From Neocallimastix lanati (nom. inval.) (taxonomy: Eukaryota; Neocallimastigomycota; Neocallimastigomycetes; Neocallimastigales; Neocallimastigaceae): DNA of 64,000 bases. Location: contig JACVTC010000129.1 of assembly GCA_016946835.1 (NCBI GenBank), positions 57,501 to 121,500 of the forward strand, in the 5' to 3' direction. How positions within the stretch are numbered: position 1 is the first letter of the stretch; every line of letters begins with the position of its first letter. The notes beneath the pieces are model-generated. The model made no database searches. It saw only the letters and a program-made list of their open reading frames with translations, and had not been told where the DNA came from. This document shows, piece by piece, positions 14,070 through 26,236 of the stretch. The position numbers and the translations under genes are program-made.

Positions 14070-14160
14070 TTTTTTTTTAATTTTTTTGAATATTTTATTT
14101 TATATAGAAAATATAAAGTAAAATATTTTCATATTTTCAAAATATGATATGATATAATTA

Positions 14161-14370
14161 GTTTAGTTTGTAGATAGATAAACGTCCTCTATTTTTATAT
14201 AACTCATTATTATATTTATTATTTTATTATATCTTTCATCACAAAAGTTTATATTATGATTATATTAAATTAATTATTATTTAAACCCATTTCACGTTAG
14301 GTTTAATAATAAAATTATTGTTAGAGTACACTCATTTCACTCTTGGAATTGCCATTCTATTATATCCCCC
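14161..14370. repeat. Direct repeat, left copy (partner at about 16945-17155)
   Basis: About 210 bp aligns in the same orientation with 16945-17155, with an estimated 75-80% identity by eye. Shared blocks include TATATTTATTATTT, TATATTAAATTA, AAACCCATTTC and CCATTCTATTATAT. The left copy lies upstream of the receptor gene, and the right copy lies upstream of the ankyrin pseudogene. It may be a dispersed element, an LTR-like remnant or a shared promoter region. Confidence 0.65.
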
Positions 14371-14566
14371 TTAAATAATTGGGTATTATAAAATAAATAA
14401 TTTTTGTATGGAATCACTGAAGAATCCAGATAAAAATTAGCCCATCGAAGAGAGATGTTCATTTCAATATCAATATAGAGTGGTGATGTATTTCTTTGAG
14501 AGTTTTATGTGTGAAGTAGAAGTATTTAAAGGGTCATTTGACTTTCATTCTCATTATTTTTCAGTC

Positions 14567-14607
<41 letters not shown>

Positions 14608-14810
14608 ATAATAAAATTTGCCGATTTTATAATTTTTTGGGTTTTAAAACAGCAAATGATATTTTTCAATTAAATATAAAAATATTATATATTAAATATT
14701 AATAATGTGTCTAAATAATTAAAAAAGTTTATAAGATTATTATTATTTATTATTTATTATTATTTATTATTATTTTATTATTGTTATAATTATTAAAATT
14801 TAATCTTTTA

Positions 14811-15027
<217 letters not shown>

Positions 15028-15375
15028 TTTATAATTAAATGTGATTTCCTTTATTCTCTTTAGAGAAGAATTAGTATCCATTATTTTATTTATATTTTTT
15101 AATCAATGGATTATTTATAGTTTATAAAAAAAAAATAATGATTAATAAATATATAAATAAAAAGTAAATAAATAAATAAATAAATTAAATTATAAATAAA
15201 AAAAATATTAATAATAATGTTTGGTATATATCAAAAGAAAAACAATGAATTCTTTTATAAAATCAATAAAATCATTATAATTATTTTTAATGTTTATTTA
15301 GTTTTTTTTTTTTTTTTTTTTCTATATTTTATTATAACGTTCTTTTTAAAAACATTTATAATTTATTATATATAA

Positions 15376-16735
15376 TATATATTTATTTTATAATACATTC
15401 AATTAAATATTTTTCTATATCTTTACAATTTTCAAATTCAGGTATATAATCTAATAGTGTTCTGTTTTTCTTATTATAACTATTGATATTTGAGCCATGT
15501 TTAACTAAATATTTTACTATATTATTTTCATTAGGTTCAATTAGATATTATACTTTCATTTCTACTTTCCATATTATTAATTAATGATGTTATATAATTA
15601 AAATTTACTTTACTGATATCTACACCACATTCAATTATATGTGTTTTCATGGATTTCTTTTTTTTTTTTTTTTTTTTTTTCTAAGTGGTAATACACAATA
15701 TTCTAGGTCTTTTATTATGTTGATAGTATCGAAATCTACATAAGGTTCAATTAAATACTTTCTCATCTTCTTTAAGTAAAATTGACATGCGTAAAATAAT
15801 GGTATGTTTACTTCATTATCTCAACTAATGATATTTAAACCTAGTTTAATTAAATATTATATTATAATTTCCATTTTTACATGTATGAGATATTGGGGTT
15901 TTACCATTACAGTTTCTTTTTTGAATATCGACACCAAGTTCAATTAGATGTTTTACTATATTTTTATTTTCACTAATGGTATATTGTCCTTATTATCTCC
16001 TTTATTATTATCTGAATCAAGATTAATAAATTTTTTCATTATATTTTACTATATTTTCATTTCCACTTTCTAATGATGGAATAATAATAATTTTTTTTAT
16101 TTGTGTTCGCTCCAACTAAATATTTTAGCATTTCATAATTTATACATTCTTATGCTAATAACAATGGCGTTCTACCTTCTCTATTTTCTTTATTTATCTC
16201 TACATCATTCTCAATTAATTATATCATAATATCTTCATTTCTACAAAGACATACATTAAATAATACTGTTTCTTTATTCTGATTTTCTTTATGAATATCT
16301 GCTCCATATTGAATTAAAAATTTTACTATATTATCTTATCTATGTTTACATGCATGAAATGATAGTATTTCACAGCATCCACTTATTTTTATTTATATTT
16401 GCACCAAGTTCAATTAAATATTTTCCTATATTTTTATTTCCATTAAGACATATATTAAATAAAGGTATTTCATAATAATCAATTTCTTTATTTACATCAG
16501 TACCATATCCAACTAAATGTTCACTTTTTTTTTTCATTTTTATTTTCACACTCATATAATAATGATGTTTTATTATTTCTAACTTCTTTATTTATATCTG
16601 CTCCATGCTCAATTAAATATCTTAATATTTCATAATTTCTCTAATCCCATGAATAAAAAATGGTGATTTACCACTTTTGTCCTCTTTGTTTACAATTGCA
16701 TCAAGTTCGATTAAATAGTTTACTATATATTGATA
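15376..16735 (-). pseudogene. Decayed ankyrin-repeat protein gene
   Basis: The minus strand carries a run of ankyrin-type units such as LIEHGADIN, LVGYGTDVNKE, YLIELGANINK and FLIQYGADIHKEN. These are the YGADIN..D...TPL style of ankyrin repeats, which form protein-binding solenoids. The frame is broken many times: by a shift in the A-run at about 16527-16536, by in-frame stops (for example near 16340, 16215 and 16155), and by a near-continuous series of stops below 16080. The sense of the repeats can still be traced to about 15376. No start codon with an intact frame is seen. Ankyrin proteins often expand and die in such genomes. The sequence fits a pseudogene rather than an intron-rich gene, because the stops fall inside the repeat units. 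Confidence 0.75.
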
Positions 16736-16944
16736 ATAATCTTAGGGAATTAAAATTAATTACATTTATAACTAATTATATTACACTTGCTATTTAAACG
16801 TATTAGTTAAAATAATGTAAATTGCTTCATTATTTATTAAAATTCAATATTTCAGTTAATTTCGTCTTGGAGTCTCATTTTATGATAAAATATTAATGAA
16901 AGAAGTTTAATAATTAAAACTTCTTGAATACTTTCCAATCAATA

Positions 16945-17155
16945 AGTATAGTTTATAGATGAATAAAAATCCTCTATTTGTATACAACTCATGATTATAT
17001 TTATTATTTAATTATAACTTTCATCATCAAGGTTTATTATATAATTATATTAAATTAGTTATTATCTAAACCCATTTCTAGATTTAATAGTATTATTATT
17101 ATTAAAATGTATCCATTTCACTCCAGGAATTACCATTCTATTATATTTCCAATGA
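16945..17155. repeat. Direct repeat, right copy (partner at about 14161-14370)
   Basis: This is the right copy of the repeat described for 14161-14370. It starts about 200 bp beyond the 5' end of the ankyrin pseudogene. Spacing between copies is about 2.78 kb. Confidence 0.65.
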
Positions 17156-18200
17156 ATATTTGGTCTATTATACTCTAAATTATTTTGAATGAAATTTCTG
17201 GCATATAATATCTTCCATTATTGTTGCTAATATGTATATGCATGTATGATACATATTAATACATGTTAAAATAACTATACTTTAAATAATATGCCCTGTG
17301 GTTTAACAAAAACCATTAATATATGATTGCTTATATCTCTCAAAGTAATATATATTATTAAAAATTATATTGTATATACATGGGGTGAAAATAGTTTATC
17401 ACGAAGTTGATCCCTATGTGTATAATTACAATCCATTATTAGGTCCCTAAAGTTTCATTAAGAGTCTCTCAAATATTTTTTATTTTACGAGTTTCTCCAA
17501 TTTCGTAATCTTATTCATTTCAAATGTTCAATCTGGTTTATTAGTCTCTCTTAAATTGATACAATGAGCAACTCTTATCATAATTTAAAATTTCAATTTA
17601 TTTTTCTTTGGCATAATATTGTGTCTAGCAAACGATTCTTTTGAAAAGAATCTTTTTAATAATCAGATGAAGCTCTTAATCTGTTAAGAATTAGGAATTT
17701 ATGGTTTATAATTATATCAACCTTATTATAATAAATTTTATTATAACAAATTAACTAGCATTGAATTATTTTAAATTAATGTGGGGAGTGTGCATTTCGA
17801 AAATTTTTATTACAAAAATTTGTATTTTGTTGTATGGTTTAAATATTTTTAATTTTAAGCCACTTAATTTTATTAAAATTTTAATGAATAATAATTAATT
17901 AATTAAATAAATAAAATTACAATTGTCAAAAATTTTCAAACACGTAATCTTACGTGGGACGTATATCTAATTGTATCATAATTTTGTGGCTTTTTCTACA
18001 ATTTTTAAAAAGCCATATATTCATAATATGGCGTGAATAATAATTGTGGTGATATTTTATGACGTAAATTTATAAGCCACCAAGAATTTGGCGAAATTCA
18101 ACTGTTATCATGAAGAATAATAATGATGTATATATTTATTATAAAGCTACTTCGAACTTAACCGTTTATAAACCCTACCTATATATTTGATATTTATATT
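17156..18200. other. Intergenic DNA of moderate complexity, likely decayed mobile-element flank
   Basis: Composition here is less extreme than in the flanking AT desert (for example 17390-17560 and 17940-18180), but every frame is stop-rich. The block 17830-18180 contains repeated AAGCCAC/GTGGCTT words and ACGTAA/TTACGT inverted words just upstream of the transposase relic. It also shares TTCTACAATTTTTA with 18239-18254. It may be the 5' flank of that element. No gene is claimed. Confidence 0.4.
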
Positions 18201-18642
18201 ATAATAAAAAGAATTTGTCAAAAAAAAAGTATAATAATTTTCTACAATTTTTAGAATATTTTAATAAAAATTATTTACTTAAGTATAATGCTAATAATTG
18301 GAATTATTATTAAAAATATAGAGCATTTAACAAACAATACATCAGAATCTTATAATAACTACTTAAGTAATATATTTCCAAATAAACCTTTATTTTATAA
18401 ATTAATATATATATTAAAAGAAGAAGAAAACTTATCTTATAATGATTACCAAAGGAGAACTAAAGGAACTTGGAAAAAAAAAGCAAAAAATATTTAGTGC
18501 AACTGATGAAATTAAAATTTTAATTGAAAATTACAAAAGTAAGGAAATAAATTTATTTTATAATGGATGCAACAGAAATGAATTAATTAAATTATGGAAA
18601 GATTGTTTAATTGATTTAAACGATATAAATATTAATTTATAA
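18201..18642 (+). pseudogene. MULE-type transposase, C-terminal relic with frameshifts
   Basis: Two overlapping frames give one protein segment. The first, at 18288-18497, contains IEHLTNNTSESYNNYLSN and a KPLFYKLIYILKEEENLSY stretch. The second, at 18442-18642, continues with KKKQKIFSATDEIKILIENY to a stop at 18642. The join needs a one-base shift in the A9 run at about 18474-18482, and another break lies upstream near 18300. The (R/L)TNN..E..N pattern followed by a KPxFYKLI..LKEE helix is typical of the C-terminal part of MULE transposases found with FLYWCH-like zinc fingers. The N-terminal and catalytic DDE region is missing, so the copy is dead. Assignment is from motif memory only. Confidence 0.5.
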
Positions 18643-18758
18643 TAAATAATCTTAATTTAAAAAAATGCTAGAAAAATACAAATTATTTTAAATTATTCTT
18701 TCTATCATTTCATTTTAATTTATTTATAATTAAAATTTTTTATCTTTTTTAATTTTAC

Positions 18759-18793
<35 letters not shown>

Positions 18794-19285
18794 TAAATAT
18801 ATATATATATATATTTATATTATTAATTATAAATAATTTTTATATTATTTAATTTCTTATTTTCTCCAAAAGAGAGTGGTACTCTATACCAATTTCTTTT
18901 GATATCTTCCTTTTCATAAAATTAAAAAAAAAATAAAATATTAAAAATTCTTTATATGAATACACTTTTTCTGCATAAATTATTTTATTGATGAATATTG
19001 TTTAAAACATCTTTAGATTCAAATGAAATTTATATATTTTAATCATAATTATAATGATAAATAGTCATCAATAAGAAAATAAAAATTTACAAAATTTAAA
19101 TTAATTTATCTTAAATATTTAGTAAATTATTAAATTTATTAATATATTAATTAGTATTATAAAATGATTTTTTTTTAAACTATTTTAAAATTTAAAAAGA
19201 TATCTCAATTAATAATAATTATGTTATACAATTATGTTTATATAATTTATTTAATATTGTTCTGATTAATAATTTTCATTATAAT
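18643..19285. other. AT-rich spacer, no gene seen
   Basis: AT-rich DNA with a T-run followed by an A-run (about 18760-18790) and a TA tract (18800-18815). No supportable frame. Confidence 0.7.
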
Positions 19286-19690
19286 TTGAAGAATATGATA
19301 TATTGGTCCAGTCTGTTAGAGCAATACAGGTTAATATAATGACTGGGTTGGAATCTCCGACGTGCCACCAAATAAGTATTGAGGTTTTCTCTCCTGGAGT
19401 ATAATGCAAGTACAGTTTTCCTTTGGCTGTTTATTCACCCAACCCTAATACTACTTTACACTTAATCATAGACCTTGATGATATCTCTGTTTAATTTTAT
19501 AGGAATTAGGTGGGGCAAAATCCAATGTGCCAATGATTACACCCATTGGAAGGTATAGTTCCTTTTCTGATGCTCGTGGTTAATGGAGATATATATAGGA
19601 ATATATAGGGAATTCAGTTCCAATAAAATGTTTAACAGCATACTGTAAGGGGAGACGATGTACTGGTATGCTAAATATCATCACATCTGC
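19286..19690 (-). other. GC-richer island, possible mobile-element relic
   Basis: About 400 bp has roughly 40% G+C, far above its flanks. On the minus strand a short open stretch reads VARRRFQPSHYINLYCSNRL (about 19372-19313), which looks like protein. The rest of the island has stops in all frames. No tRNA cloverleaf could be built from it. I infer an old insertion, but its class is not identified. Confidence 0.35.
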
Positions 19691-21780
19691 ACTCATTTTA
19701 AAAAATTTAAATTATCAAATAAAGAAAAAAATGTTTAAAAGATATTTTATATAATTTACTTTTAACTATAACTCAAAATAACCTTCTCTTTTTCAAAAAC
19801 AATAATATTATTTTGTAAATTTGAAAATTTTATTATATCTAATTTTTTTTTTAATATTAATTTTATATTAAATGCAAGTGATACTAATTAATTATTACAA
19901 ATTATACTATTTAAAAAATCATATATTAAATTTACATTTACATTATATATTATTATTTATTTTAATATATATCTATGATTATTTAATAATAATAATAATA
20001 ATATAAATTTATCGAAAATTAAATTATAAATTATTAGAAACTTTTATAATAAAACTTAAAAAAGAAACAATTTGATGAATATATAATTTAATTTTAAGTT
20101 TTATTATAAAAGTTTTTAATAATTTATATTTATTTCTTTTTTTTTTATATATATATATATATATATATATTATATTTTTTGAGAAATAGTTCATCATAGT
20201 ATACTAATTATTTCAATTTCTTAAAAACTTTTTTGATATTTTATTGTAATATAAAATTATTTATTAAAAAAAGATATTTTGATTAATGATGAATGTTTGA
20301 TTAATTAAATATTTAATAATTTTAAATTTATTTTATTATTGTTATTTTTTTTTATTATAGATTGGGAAATAATGAGAAGTAGATGAAAAGACTCTAAATA
20401 CTTCCATAACTAAATTTGGCTAAAAAAAAAGTTTTAAATACAATGCATAATAAAATATAATCATTGATTTTATTTTATTACGTATTATTAATTAAAGTTG
20501 AATTATTAATAGTTGATTATACTATATAATGATTCTTTATTATAAATTAATTAATGAAATCTGGCCAATTATTTTAAAGCTGTTTATATATATTTATATA
20601 TATATTTTTGTTTTTATTTAATAAAATTAATAAATCAGTATATAAACTATTTAAGGTTTGATATTTTTTATCCACATTTATATTTTTTTTGTCAAGATTA
20701 AACATTATTAAAATTTTTTAAATCAAAAGTATACATATGTATATTATACATATTTCAACAGATTTATTAGAAAAATCTTTTTTAAATTTTAGAAATATTT
20801 TTGAGTTACATTATGATATTGTAAGATATATATTAATCTTTAAATAAATATAATTTATTATAGCGAGGGAATAAATTTTTAAAGGTTTTAGTATATACTA
20901 TTGTTATTTTACTTTAATAATTAGTTTATTTTACTTAATATGGAATATTTAAATATTAAAAAACGCTGAATAAGAAGTATTGTAATATAAATATAAATAT
21001 ATAAATATATATTTGGTTCTTTTGTGTTTTGATTTGTTTATAAAAATTAAAAAATCTTTACAAAATAAATTTTGATGATTATAAAAAATTCTATTTTATA
21101 TATATCAAAATAAAAAAAAATTTTTAATTTAAATCTCAAACTTTCGTTTTTATATTTATATAGATTAAAATTTATGACTTTATATTTTATACATTAAAAG
21201 GAATAAAAAAAATTTTTTAATAATATTAATAATATTATTATTATAAATTGCATAATTTTTTATTATTTTTATTGTTTTTTTTTTATTTTTTTTATTACCA
21301 AAAATTTATTCATAAGATATAAAGTTTATATACTTATGTATTTAATACTATTTATTTTATATCTTTTGTCATATTCAAAGTATTACAAATATATTTTAAA
21401 TATATTATATTTATATTTTATTATATTATAATTAATATTAATATTAATATAATACGGAAATATAGTATATAATTAATTTATATGTGATTATATTGAATAT
21501 ATATAATTAAATACTTCTTATATTTTTTTTTATATTTTTACATATACTTTAAATATATAATAAACTTAATATATGCATAGAATTATATTAAATAATATAA
21601 TTTATATATTATATAATATATAGTATATAGTATATAATATATATAATTCTACTTTATAATAAATCATTAAGAAATATAGAAATTTCTTATTTTTCTTTTA
21701 AAAAAAACTGAATTTGCTATTGAAATAACAGAATTAACAATAGATTTAGCTAAAAAAAATCACGAGAAAATTTTCTGAAA
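19691..21780. other. AT-rich intergenic DNA, no gene seen
   Basis: About 2.1 kb of AT-rich sequence with TA tracts (20150-20170 and around 21600-21640). It includes an imperfect inverted repeat around 20035-20125, where AAACTTTTATAATAAAACTT faces AAGTTTTATTATAAAAGTTT. That hairpin could be a small foldback element. No gene is supported. Confidence 0.55.
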
Positions 21781-22330
21781 ATAAATAATTAAATAATAAA
21801 TAATAAATAATAAATAATAAATAATAAATAATAAATAATAAATAATAAATAATAAATAATAAATAATTGAATAATAAATAATAAATAATTGAATAATAAA
21901 TAATAAATAATAAATAATAAATAATTGAATAATAAATAATTAAATAATTAAATAATTGAATAATAAATAAAATAAATAATAATAAATAATAAATAATGGA
22001 ATAAATAATAAATAATAAATAATAAATAATTAAATAATAAATAATAAATAATTAAATAATAAATAATAAATAATAAATAATAAATAAATAAATAATAAAT
22101 TATAAATAATTAAATAATAAATAATAAATAATAAATAATAAATAATAAATATTTAAATAATAAATAATAAATAATTAAATAATTGAATAATAAATAATAA
22201 ATAATAAATAATAAATAATAAACAATAAATAATAAATAATAAATATATAATAAATATAAAATAAATAAATAAATAAATAAATAATAATAAATATATAAAT
22301 ATATAAATATATAATAAATAAATAAATATT
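21781..22330. repeat. TAA/TAAATAA minisatellite field, about 550 bp
   Basis: Tandem AATAAATAATAAATA-type units, mostly the heptamer TAAATAA, with interruptions ATTGAATAA and ATTAAATAA. The reverse complement is the same TTATTTA heptamer seen at 53.0 and 56.6 kb. The frames across it are repeat artefacts. Confidence 0.9.
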
Positions 22331-23315
22331 TTTTTTTGTTTATTAGTCAAACTACATAATTAAAAAATATTTGATATAAACAATTTAATTTTATAATTTT
22401 ATATATTCATTTATTTAATTATCTATTTATTTATTTATTTTTATTATTAAATTAAATTTGTTTAATATTAAATTAATATAAAAACTTTTTTTAAAAAAAT
22501 AATACAAAAAAATTATTTTTTTTATTTTTTTTTTTTTATTTTTTTTTTTGTAAAGAAAATTAAATAAAACATATTAAATATTATAAAGTATAATTTAGAA
22601 ATAAAAAATTATTTCAATTAATTTTTATATAATTATTTTTATTACTTCTTTCTGTTTGTTTTTCATTTTTATATATTTTAAAGAAATATTGTATATTAAG
22701 TAATATATATTCAACAAATGAAAAATTGAGACAAGAAAAAGTTAAAAAAATAATTAATGAATTAATTTGAAATTTTATAAAAATATATATATCTATATAT
22801 TTATTTATTTATTAAATAATTATGTAAATTAATTATAAATATACCGTTTCATCTTGTATAAACAATTCTTTTTAAATATTTTATGTTTATATTATAATAC
22901 CAAATTGGATAAAATAATTATTAGAAAAATATAAGAAATTAATAATACCAAAAAAAAAATAATAATAATAATATCAAAAAAAAATAAAATAAAAAAAAGT
23001 ATAAAAAATAAAATAATAATAAATAATAATATTACTTTAATAAAATAAAAGGTGAATTATACTTTTTTCAATTTTAAGAAAGAAAGAAAACTAATTAATA
23101 TTTAAGCAAAATTAGAAATTACTTTGGAATTTAAAGAAAAAGAAAATAGGAGAATTTCAAAAGTAATAATAAACGAAGACCTACCTTACATAAAAATAAC
23201 AAAAAAGAAATAAATAAATATTTAATCATTAATTGGTGATAATATAATTAACATTAAATTCAAGTCGGTAATTATTATGAATATAAGGAAAAGAAAACTT
23301 TAATAATCAAAGTAC

Positions 23316-23349
<34 letters not shown>

Positions 23350-23913
23350 GTTTTTTTTTTGTTTTGTTTTTTTATTTGAATTTTAGTAATTTTTAAAAAA
23401 GAAACAATTAATGTTTTTTAATATTTAAAAAATAAAATATTATAATAAATAATGTTAAAAATAATAAAATAAGTAAAAAAATTAAAAAATTTGAAAGTAT
23501 ATTTGTGTTCTTAAGGTTTTAAATCAGTGATTAGTATTAGATAATAAAAATAATAGTCAATATAAAATTTTAATAATAAATATTTTATAATTGTAATAAA
23601 ACAATTAAATAAATATTTTATAATTTTAATAAAACAATTAAATAAATATTTGTTTAAATACTAATTAATATTTTAATTATATTAAATTATAATATACTTT
23701 CTATAATTTATTTTTATTTTAATGTTATTTTCATTAAGATAATTATTTGTATATATTCTCGAAAAAATAAAAACTTTAATATCTATCATATTCTAATATA
23801 ACAGAAATTAATATATTCTAATATCATATTAAGTATATTAAAATAAGATAATTTTTTTTTTTTTTAAAAAAAAAATAATTTTTGAAAATAAAAAGTAGGA
23901 GAAAAGAAAAAAA
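22331..23913. other. AT-rich 5' flank of the RA-PH gene, no gene seen
   Basis: AT-rich spacer. Near 23570-23650 a segment of about 37 bp (TATTTTATAATT..TAATAAAACAATTAAATAAA) is duplicated in tandem. T-runs lie at 23331-23372. The promoter of the RA-PH gene must lie here, but no specific element is recognisable. Confidence 0.6.
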
Positions 23914-25557
23914 ATGTCAAATTTAAATTTAGGTAAATTATAAAAAATTATTTATTTTTATTTTTTATTTTTTATTTTTTTTAATTTTTTTTTTTATTTT
24001 ATTTTGATATAAATATATACATATATCAATTTTTATTTTTTAATTATAATTAATACCAAAAATTTCTAAATTAATAATAAATGAAATAAATATTTCATAA
24101 AATACATATAAAGATTCCATTCTTAAGGAAATATCAAATATGAAATTTGATGATAATGATTCAAATAATGATAATAATTCAAAACAACCAAGAAAGTCTT
24201 CTATAAATTATCAACAAAAACCGTCGAAATTAACAACTAATTTTAATAATCTATTAAATGAATTGGAAGAGACTCAAGAAATTTTAGAAAAAGATAATTC
24301 AATAGAAAGAGAACTGTCTTTATCTCCAAGATCAGATAGAATAGGAAGAAGAAAGTATAGCAATAGCAGTAAACATGATTATAGTCGTAGTCGTAGTCGT
24401 AGCAGAAGTGAAATTGATAGATGGAAAGAAATTTCTCCAAATTCACCCTCTTCTCCTGTAGAAAAGAAAACGTTACCAACGAGAATTTCATCGATGAATC
24501 CATCTGATAAAATGAAGCTTAATATTTCTCAAAATGGTAGATCCAGTGAAAATTCAAAATCCTCTCCTATAGTACCATCATTAATAATACCTAAAAATCC
24601 TAATCCTGAAAAGCAAAATTTTGAATTTGACGATGATAATATAAGTAGTTTATCATCTTCATATAGAGATGATTATGAATATATGATGAATAATTATAGT
24701 GATAATCCATCCCCTAAAAATAAAAAGTATAATGATGAATGTCTTTCACCACCTCCTCGTAATCAAAGAAAATCTTCAAAACCTTCATTAAAATATCATA
24801 CACCAATGTCTAGTCCAGATTTATATTCAAGATCTTATAATTCAAATAGTGAAGCCTCTTCACATCACGAAAGAAAATCAAGATCAAGATCAAAATCTAA
24901 ATCTAAATCTAAATCTAAATCTAAATCTAAAAAGAAGAATTCAAAAAAATATTATTCAGATGAAGAAAGTGAAGAAAATATTCGTAATCATAAAGGTTCT
25001 CATAAATCTAGAAAAAATAAATATGATGATGATGATAATGATGATGATGATGATATATTTTTATATGAAAATGATGTTGATGATTATCATAAAAATAAAA
25101 CTTCACCTGTTCATACCCATAGTAATAGGGCTTATAATGAAAACGATTTTGATGAAGATGAATCAGATATTACAATATCTGAATCCTCTGATTCTTTCAC
25201 ATCATCAGAAGAAAGTAGCTTTGATGATGAAAGTTCTGAATCTGAAATTGATGATGATGATATACCATTAAAAAGTCCTATAGTTAAACCAACTGGTATT
25301 AGAGGAAGAAATAGGCATTTGAAAAAATTTAATACAACCGAATCATCTCAATATATAGAAGAGAAATCACCAGTTAGAACTTCAAAATCAATGAGAAAAT
25401 CTTCTTCTGTTAAAAGTGAAAAATCAAAAAAGAAAAGAGCTCTTTCTAGTTCTAGTAGACATGCACCAGTTAGTCCTATAAGATCACCAAAAGAAAATAA
25501 CTTTTATGAGGAAACAGTAAGTTAATAATAAATATTATAATTAATAGTTAATAATTT

Positions 25558-25591
<34 letters not shown>

Positions 25592-25913
25592 TTAAAGAAT
25601 TAAGAATATTTTACAAGATTTAATATTTATTATTATTTTTTCTTAAATAACAATAAATATAATAATAAATATTAGTAATAATATTATAATAAATAATTAT
25701 AATATAGATATTATAATAATAATTTAATATAATTTATATATATATTCATTAATAAAATATTAGGCTAGAGAAAACTTTTTAGCAAAATCTAAAAAAGAGT
25801 TTATAACAGATTATGCTGAAGCATCATTAAAAAAGGTAAAAATAAAGATAAATAATATATATATATATATATATGTATGTTTTCTTTAAGAAAATGTTCA
25901 TAATATGTAATTC

Positions 25914-25944
<31 letters not shown>

Positions 25945-26166
25945 TAATTTTTAATAATATAACATTATATATATATATATTAAGGTAACGACAAGAATAT
26001 ATATTGGTGATGCTACTACTTATGAATCAGTAATGTTAACATCAGCTATGTCTGCTAAAGAAGTTATAAAGGATTTAATAAGAAGGAGAAATATGCCGGA
26101 TTCACCAGAATGGACATTATTTGAACTTTGTAATGATTATGGTGTTGGTAAGTACCCCCCCCCTCC

Positions 26167-26236
<70 letters not shown>

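Noticed and set aside
19300-19375. tRNA-like words (GGTTGGAATCTCC resembling a B box; TGTTAGAGCAATACAGG resembling an A box)
   Set aside because: No acceptor stem or T-arm pairing can be formed, so no tRNA is called.
24849-25271. Met/Ile-rich plus-strand frame overlapping the RA-PH gene
   Set aside because: Shadow frame of the Asp/Ser/Lys-rich coding exon.
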